A DNA stretch of 64,000 bases, taken from positions 804,001 to 868,000 of the forward strand of contig CP136067.1 of the NCBI GenBank assembly GCA_032622095.1, written 5' to 3'. The translations under genes were made by a program, and so were the position numbers. The notes under the pieces were generated by a model. The model was not told the DNA's origin, made no database searches, and saw only the letters and a list, made by a program, of their open reading frames with translations. Shown one piece after another: positions 10,208 to 18,968 of this stretch. The DNA comes from Siphonodentalium dalli. Its lineage: Eukaryota; Mollusca; Scaphopoda; Gadilida; Siphonodentaliidae. Positions within the stretch are counted from its first letter, which is position 1; every line of letters starts with the position of its first letter.

Positions 10208-10470
10208 TTAACCCTTTCATGATGGGAGCTTTACTGATGCAGCATTAAAGATCCTGTGCCAGTGCATTCTCTTATATATGCGAGTCTCCCTTATGGAGCA
10301 TCGCATATATAAGAGAACACTCTGGCTTTCAAGGTCAATGTAAATATTATAGGGCCAATTTATTCTCTTATGTATGCGAGGCTCGCTATGGGAGACTCGC
10401 ATATATAAGAGAATGCATTGGCACAGGGTTTTCGCAAAATTTCAGGAAGCTCCAGCCATGGAAGGGTTAA
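10208..10470 (+). mobile_element. MITE-B copy abutting MITE-A
   Basis: It starts TTAACCCTTTCATGATGGGAG and ends TCCAGCCATGGAAGGGTTAA. Inside are two hairpins (GTGCATTCTC...TATAAGAGAACAC and TTATTCTCTTA...GAGAATGCATTGG) separated by the AAGGTCAATGTAAATATTAT spacer. The closing TTAA at 10467-10470 is also the opening TTAA of the adjacent MITE-A, as expected if one element inserted at the TTAA end of the other. Confidence 0.8.
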
Positions 10471-10860
10471 CCCTTTACCCAACAGAACGGCCCTGTGCCA
10501 ATGCATTCTCTTATATATGCAAGTCAACCATAGGTCGCCTCGCATATATAAGAGAATGCATTGGCTTAACACATATTAAAAATGATAAAATTGTCAAAGA
10601 ATGTAGAAAAAAATTATAAAATTGTTAAAGAATGTAAGAAAAAATGGTAAAAAGTGTTAAAATGCATTCTCTTATATATGCGAGGTGACCTAAGAGAATG
10701 CATTGGCACAGGGCATAACTGTAACCATCACAATGTGGTCAATGAACCGGTTCCAATGATATCCATATTTGTATGGTGTTATTGAGACAGACCGAAGATA
10801 TTTTAGACTGTTGAAGCTTTATTTGGGCGTTTTTGGCCGTTTTGTTGGGTAAAGGGTTAA
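10467..10860 (+). mobile_element. MITE-A copy (piggyBac-like, TTAA flanks)
   Basis: TTAA-CCCTTTACCCAACA at the left and TGTTGGGTAAAGGG-TTAA at the right enclose a foldback hairpin, an AT-rich spacer (AAAAATTATAAAATTGTTAAAG), a second half hairpin and the conserved right interior (GGTTCCAATGATATCCATAT, CAGACCGAAGATATTTTAG). The TTAA duplication and CCC start fit the piggyBac superfamily. No transposase is encoded. Confidence 0.85.
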
Positions 10861-11398
10861 GTAACATTTACTTTTCGTTTCATGGATTTGCCTGCCTGCC
10901 TAAATTACGCGTATGTTGTCCTAAAACACAAAACAAATAGAGCGCAATATTCTATTGATATAGATATATATTTTGGAATTTTCACTTGCGGGTTTGAATT
11001 TGAATTATATTTGAAAGACCAGACATTCAATTTTGATGTGCGTCATCGCTCATGCAGGGCACAGGCAAATTAAAAATACAAATTAATCAAATCTTCCCAG
11101 TAGACCTACTACGCAGAAAAGGGATAATTCAGTCAATCCCCCACTATTAGACCAAACAAAATTAATGGTGGATTATCTCTTTAAATAACAAATTGAAATA
11201 GGCGCATGGGTATAAAATAATAAATATGAATAGCCCGCTATGCGGGATAGCGTCACTAAATTCACCCTCTGTAGACCTAATTCTGCAAATGACAGGCACA
11301 CTAAACTTAGGCTTTTTTTTTATTACACGCCTCATATAAATTATAATGTACGGAAACAGTTGTAAACAGTAAATACTCAAAGTGTGCTATAGGAGGCG
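10861..11398. other. Intron stretch with half of a MITE-F
   Basis: Mostly unassigned. At 11228-11312 lies a MITE-F arm (CCGCTATGCGGGATAGCGTC, CTAAATTCACCCTCTGTAGA, GACAGGCACACTAAACTTAGG) without its left half. Confidence 0.5.
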
Positions 11399-11727
11399 GT
11401 AACATCAAAACAATTATAATGCTGATGTTGGGAAGTAACATCAAAACAATTATAATGCTGATGTTGGGAAGTAAACATCAAAACAATTATAATGCTGATG
11501 TTGGGAAGTAAACATCAAAACAATTATAATGCTGATGTTGGGAAGTAAACATCAAAACAATTATAATGCTGATGTTGGGAAGTAAACATCAAAACAATTA
11601 TAATGCTGATGTTGGGAAGTAAACATCAAAACAATTATAATGCTGATGTTGGGAAGTAAACATCAAAACAATTATAATTCTGATGTTGGGAAGTAAACAT
11701 CAAAACAATTATAATGCTGATGCTGTT
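11399..11727 (+). repeat. 36-37-bp minisatellite, nine copies
   Basis: The unit CATCAAAACAATTATAATGC then TGATGTTGGGAAGTAAA repeats nine times with almost no variation; a single A distinguishes the 36- and 37-bp forms. It ends in a MITE-C right arm (GTCGACTCGCATATATAAGA at 11728). The low divergence suggests recent expansion. Confidence 0.93.
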
Positions 11728-12074
11728 GTCGACTCGCATATATAAGAGAATGCATTGGCACAGGGTATATGGGTTGATACAAAAATCGACCTTTACTGAT
11801 TATAATGGTAATCACTATAATGGTTTTACAAATAAGCTCTTTTGTTGCATTTTATACTTATATGATCATAGAAGGGTGATGTTTGGGTTTAAATTGAACT
11901 GCAACCTTTGTTACTTCCCCATGATAACAGTCCACTGCTCCCTAATAACAAATGGGGAGAAGTCATTTCTCCCAATTTGAAACGTCTAAGCTATAGTCCC
12001 GGTCATGAATCATGAAGCCGGAATATGATAACAAAACACCAACCTAGGAAAAGTATTGTCAATCAACCCCTTAA
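11728..12074. other. MITE-C right-arm remnant plus unassigned intron
   Basis: Bases 11728-11785 repeat the MITE-C right interior (GAGAATGCATTGGCACAGGG, TATATGGGTTGATACAAAAA). The remainder to 12074 shows nothing recognisable. Confidence 0.5.
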
Positions 12075-12180
12075 AACTGTGCCTGTCATTTGCTGAATGA
12101 GGTCCCCAGAGGGTGAATTTAGTGATGCTACAATGCACAATGTGCTAGAATCACTAAATTCACCCTCTGGGGACCTCACT
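12075..12180. mobile_element. MITE-F foldback
   Basis: Near-perfect inverted repeat: GAGGTCCCCAGAGGGTGAAT..TTAGTGATGC and its complement (AATCACTAAATTCACCCTCT..GGGGACCTCA) with a short loop. The CCTGTCATTTGC lead precedes it. It is one of about 17 complete or partial copies in the window. Confidence 0.85.
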
Positions 12181-12227
12181 ACTTTATCTAGTATTACTTT
12201 TTGTTTGGATTTGTGTGAAATATGCCC

Positions 12228-12257
12228 CTTATTTGTCGACAGAATGATGGAACTCGG
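12228..12257 (+). repeat. Duplicated splice acceptor upstream of the TM exon
   Basis: CTTATTTGTCGACAGAATGA-TGGAACTCGG at 12228-12257 nearly repeats the genuine junction at 12277-12306 (CTTATTTGTCAACAG|AACGATGGAA). The copy therefore carries a second AG acceptor about 49 nt upstream. Its use would add a stretch in a different frame. Confidence 0.75.
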
Positions 12258-12290
12258 CTTGTTGTATAAATGTCTCTTATTTGTCAACAG

Positions 12291-12432
12291 AACGATGGAA
12301 GCTGATCGTCGGACTCGGCGCCGGGATACCATTGTTTGTCCTCATGGTCGCGATGATTGTAGTCGTCATCTATTGGACGAAATTCCGCAAATACAGAAGT
12401 TCCAAAGGATCGTCATATGATTCTAGTGGGAG
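12291..12432 (+). CDS. Membrane protein, exon 4: transmembrane helix
   Basis: Coding exon of 142 nt, acceptor GTCAACAG at 12290 and donor GTTAGT at 12433. It encodes residues 76-123: a basic R-W-K lead, a hydrophobic helix at about 80-104 (LIVGLGAGIPLFVLMVAMIV, then VVIYW) and a basic stop-transfer sequence TKFRKYR, then Ser-rich SSKGSSYDSSG. The glycine- and valine-rich helix followed by positive charges gives a type I orientation, with the cysteine-rich part outside and the C-terminus in the cytoplasm. Codon use is more GC-rich than the flanking intron. The two-base exit joins the exon at 14672. Confidence 0.88.
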
Positions 12433-12492
12433 GTTAGTGATTCTCAATATTATTATAAAGGAATCAGAGCTCAGACTCTTTAACCTTTTAAT

Positions 12493-13000
12493 TTAACTCT
12501 TTCAGTGCCACGGGCCGATCTCATCAGCCCTAATTTACGGTCTGTAGAGTGCCAGGGCTGATAAAATCGGCCCTAAAACAATTAAAAAATAAAAAAATAA
12601 AACTTTTAGATTTTTTTTTTTTTTGGGTTGAATTTTTGGGTATGCTTAAGCATGCTATAACGAATTTAAAAACAAACTGGATAAAACCTTAGGGGCATGT
12701 TATAACTTAAAACTATCACCAAGTATTCATAGTAATAATTTTGATGCCCATGAAAAACGTAAGATTCCCTAGCACTAAACCTACAAAAGTTTGCACTGAA
12801 AGAGTTAAAGAATATAAGAAAAAATTATTAAAATTGTAAAAAATTGTAAAAAATAATAACAAATGATGAAAAATTGTTAGGCCAATGCATTCTCTCATAT
12901 ATGCGAGGCGACCTATGGTTGACTTGCATATATAAGAGAATGCAATGGCACAGGGTATATGGGTTGATACAAAAATCGGACTTGGCACTGAAAGGGTTAA
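12493..13000. mobile_element. MITE-C copy (TTAA flanks, CTTTCAGTGCCA ends)
   Basis: TTAA-CTCTTTCAGTGCCA at the left and TGGCACTGAAAGGG-TTAA at the right. Inside are GGGCCGATCTCATCAGCCCT, an AT-rich segment, and the shared hairpin (CCAATGCATTCTCTCATATA...TATAAGAGAATGCAATGGC). A second copy lies at 44038-44480. There is no coding content. It is inferred to be a piggyBac-type MITE. Confidence 0.82.
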
Positions 13001-13269
13001 AGGTTATAAGATGAAAATCATTAGATAAAGGTTTCACAGAAGACCGAAAGTTTGTGTGTATTATACACTAATGAGTCTTTAAATGTGTTATCATTCAATT
13101 CCTGTCATCTCATAACCTGATCAACACTCATAGGGATATACATATAGTGTAACCTGATCAAGACTCATTGGGCTATAGTAACATATTCATCATCATTTAA
13201 AGTACATAAGGCACTCATAGAGGGCAAGATCTGAAAAATCATAAATTTTATAAACATCTGCAAAACAAC

Positions 13270-13478
13270 TACAGTAATGCCCTAAATAATCGACTCCTTA
13301 ACCACAGCAGAATTATGGGTAACTTTTCAGGATTTAGTCGGGAATATGGCTTGTTGCCATATTCACCGGAAAGCTCTCACTGAGACCTTTCCGATGAATG
13401 GCAACAAGCCATATTTCCGACTAAATCCTGAAAAATTACTCATAATTCTGCTGTGATGAAGGAGTCTCGCATTTATAA
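13270..13478. mobile_element. MITE-D foldback (Tc1/mariner-like)
   Basis: Long inverted repeat: CAGTAATGCCCTAAATAATC, GACTCCTTAACCACAGCAGA, TTATGGGTAACTTTTCAGGA, then GGCTTGTTGCC, mirrored by GGCAACAAGCC...TCCTGAAAAATTACTCATAA and CTGCTGTG. The right outer end is replaced by a MITE-B-like fragment (GAGTCTCGCATTTATAAGAG). Other copies end in TTACTGTA, so the family probably uses a TA target. Confidence 0.8.
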
Positions 13479-13571
13479 GAGTATTGCACTGACACAGGGT
13501 CTTTAATGCTGCATCAGTTCAGCTCCTGTCATGAAAGGGATAATAATGGAGGCAATATATAAAGTTTAATG

Positions 13572-13660
13572 TTTAACCCACAGGGAGCCTCACACAGATA
13601 GAAGCATGCACTACAGAGTGTCGTCTGCTTTAGTCTATGTGGGGCTCTATATGGGTTATT
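13572..13660. mobile_element. MITE-E hairpin
   Basis: TTTAACCCACAGGGAGCCTC..ACACAGA at one end and TCTATGTGGGGCTC...GGGTTA at the other form an imperfect stem, with a loop carrying GCATGCACTACAGAGTGTCG. It is a small hairpin of about 88 bp with TTAA-type ends; related copies occur at 14514, 30103, 31093, 36095, 38009, 42531 and 43231. Confidence 0.75.
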
Positions 13661-13919
13661 GAAACCATTGTTATGTAAATTAATAATGTAATGACTGATC
13701 AAAGTACAATAAAATACAAAAGTTTAATAAAAAATTGATGGTCAACATTGAAAAAGGTTAAAAAAGCATAATCATACTTAGATTGAAATATTTTAACTTA
13801 CTACGCGATTTACGATGTTGTTTGCAAATCACTGTAACAGTTTTGTTTACCTGACTTTTGTGTGATGTATTGTTGTAAATACAATTATTATGGTTGTAGA
13901 TCCTCTCATGTCTGAGTTT

Positions 13920-14345
13920 AGTGTTCCTGTCATTTGCAGAATGAGGTCCCCAGAGGGTGAATTTAGTGCTATCCTGCCTATCAGGCTAGCATCACCAAAT
14001 ATTCACCCTCTGGTGGCCTCATCAGCTTGCTATGGGAAACATAGACTCAGAAGTTCCCAAATTGAATATTGTAATGTACACCCATTGGGATCCTTGATTA
14101 TGCGATGTGTCGTCTGCCAATTTGGGGATATGGAGAAACTATTTACTAAAAAAGAAATAGAATCTATGTGAAGAAGTTTCTATAGAAATTTGATAATAAA
14201 GAAACTTTCAGGAGAAGATGAGGCCTAAGCAGAATGAGGTCCCCAGAGGGTGAATTTAGTTATGCTAGCCTGCTATGTGGGATAGCATCACTAAATTCAC
14301 CCTCTGGGGACCTCTTTCTGCACACTGAACTCAGGCTTGCCATGC
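13920..14345. mobile_element. Two MITE-F copies
   Basis: The first copy (about 13921-14015) runs GTTCCTGTCATTTGCAGAAT and GAGGTCCCCAGAGGGTGAAT to a diverged right arm (TATTCACCCTCTGGTGGCCT). The second (14225-14345) has intact arms around GATGC/GCATC. Between them is a further foldback partner (ACACCCATTGGGATCC, then TTGATTATGCGATGTG) that recurs with MITE-F at 26935 and 32995, so the full-length family is probably longer than the foldback core. Confidence 0.75.
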
Positions 14346-14389
14346 AGCAACTAAATGGAACATAGTCGTAAGTCGGGATTTTTTTACCC

Positions 14390-14603
14390 TGTGCCAATGC
14401 ATTCTCTTATATATGCGAGTCGACCATAGGTCGCCTCGCATATATAAGAGAATGCATTGGCCTAACAATCTTTTACAATTTTAATAATTTTTTCTTTAAC
14501 AATTTTATAATTTCACCCATACAGAGCCCCAGACAAACACGAGCAGACGACACTCTTCTATATGCTTCTATATATGTGTGGGGCTCCCTGCAGGGTAATG
14601 GAT
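14390..14603. mobile_element. Shared hairpin core plus MITE-E
   Basis: 14390-14462 is a near-perfect palindrome (CCAATGCATTCTCTTATATA...TATATAAGAGAATGCATTGG) with a GTCGACCATAGGTCGC loop, followed by AT-rich MITE-A/C spacer. 14514-14603 is a MITE-E hairpin (CCCATACAGAGCCCCAGACA...TGTGTGGGGCTCCCTGCAGG). Confidence 0.75.
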
Positions 14604-14671
14604 GACAGGCACACTGAACTCAGGCTTGTATTTGCCATGTTTTAGTTTAATTTTTGTTTTTAATTATCTAG

Positions 14672-14859
14672 TTTCGTAGATGACGGTTCAGCAGTATTTT
14701 CCTCGACGCTTGGGAAACGCGGTTATTACTACCAGCCGAAGTCCTACTTCCAGTATGGGACTACCTCCCCTCAAGGCTCCCCTCGACAAAACAGATTTTT
14801 AGTGGGAACTATGGATAGACAAGGGACGTCCAACAGAGCCTACGATAATGCATGGGATG
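14672..14859 (+). CDS. Membrane protein, exon 5: tyrosine-rich cytoplasmic tail
   Basis: Coding exon of 188 nt, acceptor TTATCTAG at 14671 and donor GTGAGT at 14860. It encodes residues 123-186 of the cytoplasmic tail: SFVDDGSAVFSSTLGKRG, a tyrosine cluster (YYYQPKSYFQYG, residues 141-152), SPQGSPR and SNRAYDNAWD. NRAY (177-180) fits the NxxY pattern read by PTB domains or endocytic adaptors. SPQGSP offers proline-directed kinase sites. These motif readings are inference from short patterns. The exon is free of repeats although repeats surround it. Confidence 0.88.
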
Positions 14860-14929
14860 GTGAGTAATATTCCTATGATAATGATTGGGTTGGTGATCGT
14901 AATATTCCATACCCATATATAATTACACC

Positions 14930-15310
14930 CACTTAATTTTCCATAGTATTTTGTCCCACAAAATTCCTCCTTTCGGACATTCGGAGGACTATAGTAATGA
15001 CCCTTGTCCGTGTGTGCGTCAGTTCGGAGCCTGTATTCTGTCATTTTCTGGTCAAATTTTTTAAAACTTGGCACATATATCAACCAGCATGGGAACTTGC
15101 GCACCTGCCATTTTGAGTTCAGTCGGACTCATTTCGGCGGAGTTATTGCCCTTTTTCAACATAGAATCGTACATTTTGGGACGCATCTTTTATCTGAGCC
15201 TGTATTCCGTCATTTTCCAGTCATGGCACAGATGTCAACCATCATGGGAACTTGCACACCTGCGATTTTGAGGCCATTTTTCGACATAGAATCATACATC
15301 CTGGGATGAT
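14930..15310 (+). repeat. Mollusc-type dispersed repeat with internal direct copies
   Basis: The lead TTTTGTCCCACAAAATTCCT, TTCGGACATTCGGAGGACTA, CCCTTGTCCGTGTGTGCGTC is followed by two direct copies of GAGCCTGTATTC(T/C)GTCATTTTC. Each copy continues with GGCACA, ATCAACC and ATGGGAACTTGC. It resembles the 4046 and 5940 repeats in style. No protein is supported. Confidence 0.65.
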
Positions 15311-15354
15311 TCTCTGTCTGAACTTGTATTCTTAGAATGCTGTTGATATTGTGC

Positions 15355-15455
15355 CTAAGCAGAATGAGGTTCCCAGATGGTAATTTGGTGATACTGGCAT
15401 GCTGTGCTGGGTAGCGTCACTAAATTCACCCTCTGGGGACCTCATTCTGCAAATG
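15355..15455. mobile_element. MITE-F copy
   Basis: Foldback with GCAGAATGAGGTTCCCAGAT on the left and TCACCCTCTGGGGACCTCAT, TCTGCAAATGACTTG on the right. The left arm is more diverged than the right. It lies in the intron just before exon 6. Confidence 0.8.
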
Positions 15456-15540
15456 ACTTGCTGTCCAAACACAAACTATAAGCCATCAATGTTACACCCT
15501 CTAAGTCAATGTTACTTATTGGACATTTAATTGATTCCAG

Positions 15541-15614
15541 ATTCTGCACCGAAGCCAAGGAACACAGATTTTTCGTGGGATTTCGTCAAAGATTATGTCG
15601 AACCAAAGGATAAG
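15541..15614 (+). CDS. Membrane protein, exon 6: cytoplasmic tail
   Basis: Coding exon of 74 nt, acceptor GATTCCAG at 15540 and donor GTAAGA at 15615. It finishes the split Asp186 and encodes residues 187-210 (SAPKPRNTDFSWDFVKDYVE, then PKDK), an acidic and aromatic stretch of the cytoplasmic tail. It exits in phase 0 onto the last exon. Confidence 0.87.
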
Positions 15615-15675
15615 GTAAGATATATAGGATGTCATGTGAAATATATTCTGAAGACAAACAAGACATTCATATAGT

Positions 15676-16075
15676 TTAACCCTTTACCCAACAGAAGGGC
15701 CCTGTGCCAATGCATTCTCTTATATATGCGAGTCGACCATAGGTCGCCTCGCATATATAAGAGAATGCATTGGCTTAACACATTAAAAATTATAAAATTG
15801 TTAAAGAATGTAAGAAAAAATGGTAAAAAGTGTTAAAAAAAGAATTGTTTTAGGCCAATGCATTCTCTTATATATGCGAGGCGACCTATGGTCGACTCGC
15901 ATATATAAGAGAATGCATTGGCACAGGGTATAACTGTAACCATCAGAATGTGGTCAATGAACCGGTTCCAATGATATCCATATTTGTATGGTGTTATTGA
16001 GACAGACCGAAGATATTTTAGGCTGTTGAAGCTTTATTTGGCCGGTTTTGGCCGGTTTGTTGGGTAAAGGGTTAA
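15676..16075 (+). mobile_element. MITE-A copy, near full length
   Basis: TTAACCCTTTACCCAACAGA to TGTTGGGTAAAGGGTTAA, with both hairpins, the AT-rich spacer and the right interior intact. It is the best reference copy of the family here (about 400 bp). It lies in the last intron of the membrane-protein gene. Confidence 0.9.
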
Positions 16076-16195
16076 AGTTACAAGTTTTAATCACCAATGA
16101 ATTTTGGTTTCTGCTATAACACAAACAAATTATTTATTACAAAAACAAACAAAAAGAACAATTGTTACATGTATATGTTTGTTTGTTGAAGAAAA

Positions 16196-17300
16196 GAAAG
16201 ATTTAGTCGAAAATATGGCTTGTTGCCATTCATCGGAAAGCTCTCGGGGAGACCATAGGTCGCCTCGCATATATAAGAGAATGCATTGGCCTAAAAAAAT
16301 TCTTTTTTAACACTTTTTACCATTTTTTCTTACATTCTTTAACAATTTTATAATTTTTTCTTACATTTTTTAACAATTTTTATAATATTTTTCTACATTC
16401 TTTGACAATTTTATCATTTTTAATGTGTTAAGCCAATGCATTCTCTTATATATGTGAGGCGACCTATGGTCGACTCGCATATATAAGAGAATGCATTGGC
16501 ACAGGGCCATTCTGTTCTGTTTTTTTTTTCCTTGTATTGATGGTATTGAGGAGTAGGTTATCTCATTCCATACATACTTTTATGAATTCACATATCAACT
16601 TTGTATCTTTTGCATTATTCGGGTTTAAAATTCTTCTAATTGTTCGACCTGCATCTGTTGATCCTGCAGAAAAATCAAATCTGGTTAATCCCAGCTTATT
16701 CAAAAGGGTGCTCTATGTTCAGTGTGTTTCTGACAAAATAATAAGAAATGCTCTTCATCTTCCATAATGTTACAAAATGAGCATTTCCTATCTTTCCTAT
16801 CAGGTTTTTGTCTTTTCATGCGTTCAGTTTCTATGGCCAGTCTATGAGCACTCAGCCTCAATGATGTGAGGAATTTTGTGAGATTTTGGGATATTCTGAA
16901 TTTGAGATAACTGTAAATTAAAACTCTGATAAATGTTACTATATAATACAGAAAGATTCCTGTTAACCCTTTACCCAACAGAACAGAACGGCCCTGTGCC
17001 AATGCATTCTCTTATATATGCGAGTCGACCATAGGTCGCCTCACATATATAAGAGAATGCATTGGCTTAACACATTAAAAATGATAAAATTGTCAAAGAA
17101 TGTAGAAAAATATTATAAAAATTGTTAAAAAATGTAAGAAAAAATTATAAAATTGTTAAAGAATGTAAGAAAAAATGGTAAAAAGTGTTAAAAAAGATTT
17201 TTTTTAGGCCAATGCATTCTCTTATATATGCGAGGCGACCTATGGTCTCCCCGAGAGCTTTCCGATGAATGGCAACAAGCCATATTTTCGACTAAATCCT
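16196..17300. repeat. Long inverted repeat, ~320-bp arms around a ~465-bp spacer
   Basis: Left arm 16196-16514 and right arm 16980-17300 are nearly perfect reverse complements. The order is a MITE-D half (CTTGTTGCCATTCATCGGAA / CCGATGAATGGCAACAAGCC), CTCGGGGAGACC/GGTCTCCCCGAG, then MITE-A hairpin, long AT spacer and second hairpin, ending CCATTCTGTTCTG / CAGAACAGAACGG. MITE-A and MITE-D sequence are fused identically in both arms. The arms therefore arose by inverted duplication, not by independent insertions. The spacer holds a retrotransposon fragment. Confidence 0.9.
16530..16965 (-). pseudogene. Retrotransposon ORF2 C-terminal fragment
   Basis: On the minus strand a diverged coding fragment runs LTSLRLSAHRLAIETERMKR then CSFCNIMEDEEHFLLFC, the C-terminal cysteine-histidine region (CxxC...HxxxxC) found after the reverse transcriptase of many non-LTR elements. 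After a 1-nt frameshift near 16700 it continues NKLGLTRFDFSAGSTDAGRT...ILNPNN and stops. It has no start, no RT domain and no 5' part. It sits exactly in the spacer of the long inverted repeat. It is unrelated in sequence to the two larger retrotransposons at 46-60 kb. Confidence 0.75.
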
Positions 17301-17492
17301 GAAAAGTTACCCATAATTCTGCTGTGGTTAAGAAGTCGCTTACTTAGAGCATTACTGTATCCTCATCTGTGACAACATCGCAATAGTGTAAGCAAACTAT
17401 TCACAATTTTGTTGGACCCAATTCCTCCACTTATGATTGAATCAATTGTTGTCTGAATTTTCACTAATAGTTGATTGTGTTTATGCTTTCAG

Positions 17493-17546
17493 TTTGCAAT
17501 AAAGAGACCTCAAATAATTTCGGAAGAAGATCCATTATATAAATGA
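17493..17546 (+). CDS. Membrane protein, terminal exon 7
   Basis: Acceptor GCTTTCAG ends at 17492. The exon encodes residues 211-227 (FAIKRPQIISEEDPLYK) and the stop TGA at 17544-17546. The tail ends in acidic residues and a final L-Y-K. Exons 1-7 (123, 91, 14, 142, 188, 74 and 54 nt) join in a single frame without stops, giving 227 visible residues. The start of the gene, including any signal peptide, lies upstream of the window or in exons not recognised. No polyadenylation signal was securely placed. Confidence 0.85.
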   Translation, partial: FAIKRPQIISEEDPLYK

Positions 17547-17619
17547 GACAAGCAGACCCGTTATAAGTGGGACGATGAGTAGCTCAGAAGAGAGCAACTT
17601 GATCTCAGCGACGTGATTC

Positions 17620-18110
17620 TTGCTGGTTCTGAGAATCATAAGAGACTTTCATCCAATCATAAGGCTTGTTACAGAGTTGTATCCAACCAAAAGGCTTCTT
17701 ACAGAGTTTTATCCAATCATAGCTTTTTACAGAGTTATATCCAATCATAAGGCTTGTTGCATTGTTTTATCCAATCATAAGGCTTGTTACAGAGTTATAT
17801 CGAATCATAAGGCTTGTTGCATTGTTTTATCCAATCATAAGGCTTGTTACAGAGTTATATCGAATCATAAGGCTTAAATTGTTGCATAGTTTTATCCAAT
17901 CATAAGCCTTGTTACAAACTTCGATCCAATCATAAGCCTTGTTACAAACTTCTATCCATCAATAAGGATTGTTACATACCTTTATCAAATCAAAATCATT
18001 GTTACTGAATTTTATCCAATCATACAGAATTTTATCCAATCATAAACTTTGTTCAGTTACAGAATTTTATTCAATCGAAATCCTTGTTACAAAATTGTAT
18101 CCAATCTGGG
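17620..18110 (+). repeat. ~30-bp minisatellite in the 3' region
   Basis: The unit TCCAATCATAAGGCTTGTTA then CAGAGTTATA repeats about 15 times with growing divergence toward 18110; an alternating dimer with GCATTGTTTTATCC is visible at 17757-17880. It begins about 75 bp after the stop codon, so it may lie within the 3' untranslated region. Confidence 0.85.
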
Positions 18111-18270
18111 AACCACAAGAGGGTTCTCTCTTAGTTATAGATCTGTAATTATTATTTGATTAATCATTCCATTACTGTTAATATTGTCCAATCAGCTGGT
18201 CTGTTATTTTTTGTTGATCCAATGATTAGGAATGTTAGTGCTTGCTTATCCAATCAGCAGGCATTTTGCA
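18111..18270. other. Unassigned spacer
   Basis: AT-rich sequence with CCAATCAG motifs that echo the preceding minisatellite; nothing else is seen. Confidence 0.4.
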
Positions 18271-18632
18271 TTAACCATTTACCCAACAGAACGGCCCTGT
18301 GCCAATGCATTCTCTTATATATGCGAGTCGACCATAGGTCGCCTCGCATATATAAGAGAATGCATTGGCTTAACACATTAAATATTATAAAATTGTTAAA
18401 GAATGTAAGAAAAAATGCATTCTCTTATATATGCGAGGCGACCTATGGTCGACTCGCATATATAAGAGAATGCATTGGCACAGGGCATAACTGTAACCAT
18501 CACAATGTGGTCAATGAGCCGGTTCCAATGATATCCATATTTGTATGGTTTTATTGAGACAGACCCAAGATAATTTAGGCTGTTGCAGCTTTATTTGGCC
18601 GTTTTTGGCCGGTTTGTTGGGTAAAGGGTTAA
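18271..18632 (+). mobile_element. MITE-A copy
   Basis: TTAACCATTTACCCAACAGA to TTGTTGGGTAAAGGGTTAA, with a shortened AT spacer (the second hairpin begins directly after AAGAAAAA). Both hairpins and the right interior are intact. Confidence 0.87.
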
Positions 18633-18825
18633 TGTATGTGCCAGTTTTTTTTCACCTGTAACTATATAATGCTGCTATATCTTCCATTTTGAAGACGAAA
18701 TTGTCTTTCATTAAACTGTGTTCCAAAAATATTTTAATCATTTTTGTACTCAAGTTTTATCATAACTCACCAGATCATATCATTGTCATCATCATTGTAT
18801 ATTACTATGGTTTATTTCCGGTCAG

Positions 18826-18968
18826 GCGATCAAATAGAAATGGAGAATACTCTTGCTCACATTAGTTATTTTTACAAATGTTGTATCTAAATTGACAATA
18901 CAAAACATCAGTCTTATATATTAATTAAATGCTGTGACTCTCAAAGGCGGCATCATTTGCATTAGTTT
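18826..18968 (+). repeat. Left direct repeat flanking the 68-bp satellite
   Basis: GATCAAATAGAAATGGAGAA...CTTGCTCA, TTATATATTAATTAAATGC and CATCATTTGCATTAGTTTAT match, diverged, the segment at 22121-22260 beyond the satellite. The satellite is thus embedded between two copies of the same sequence. Confidence 0.75.

Noticed and set aside
12097-12420. Alternative frame across MITE-F and the transmembrane exon
   Set aside because: It reads the transmembrane exon in the wrong frame, giving an arginine-rich peptide; the frame with the hydrophobic helix and matching splice phases is preferred.
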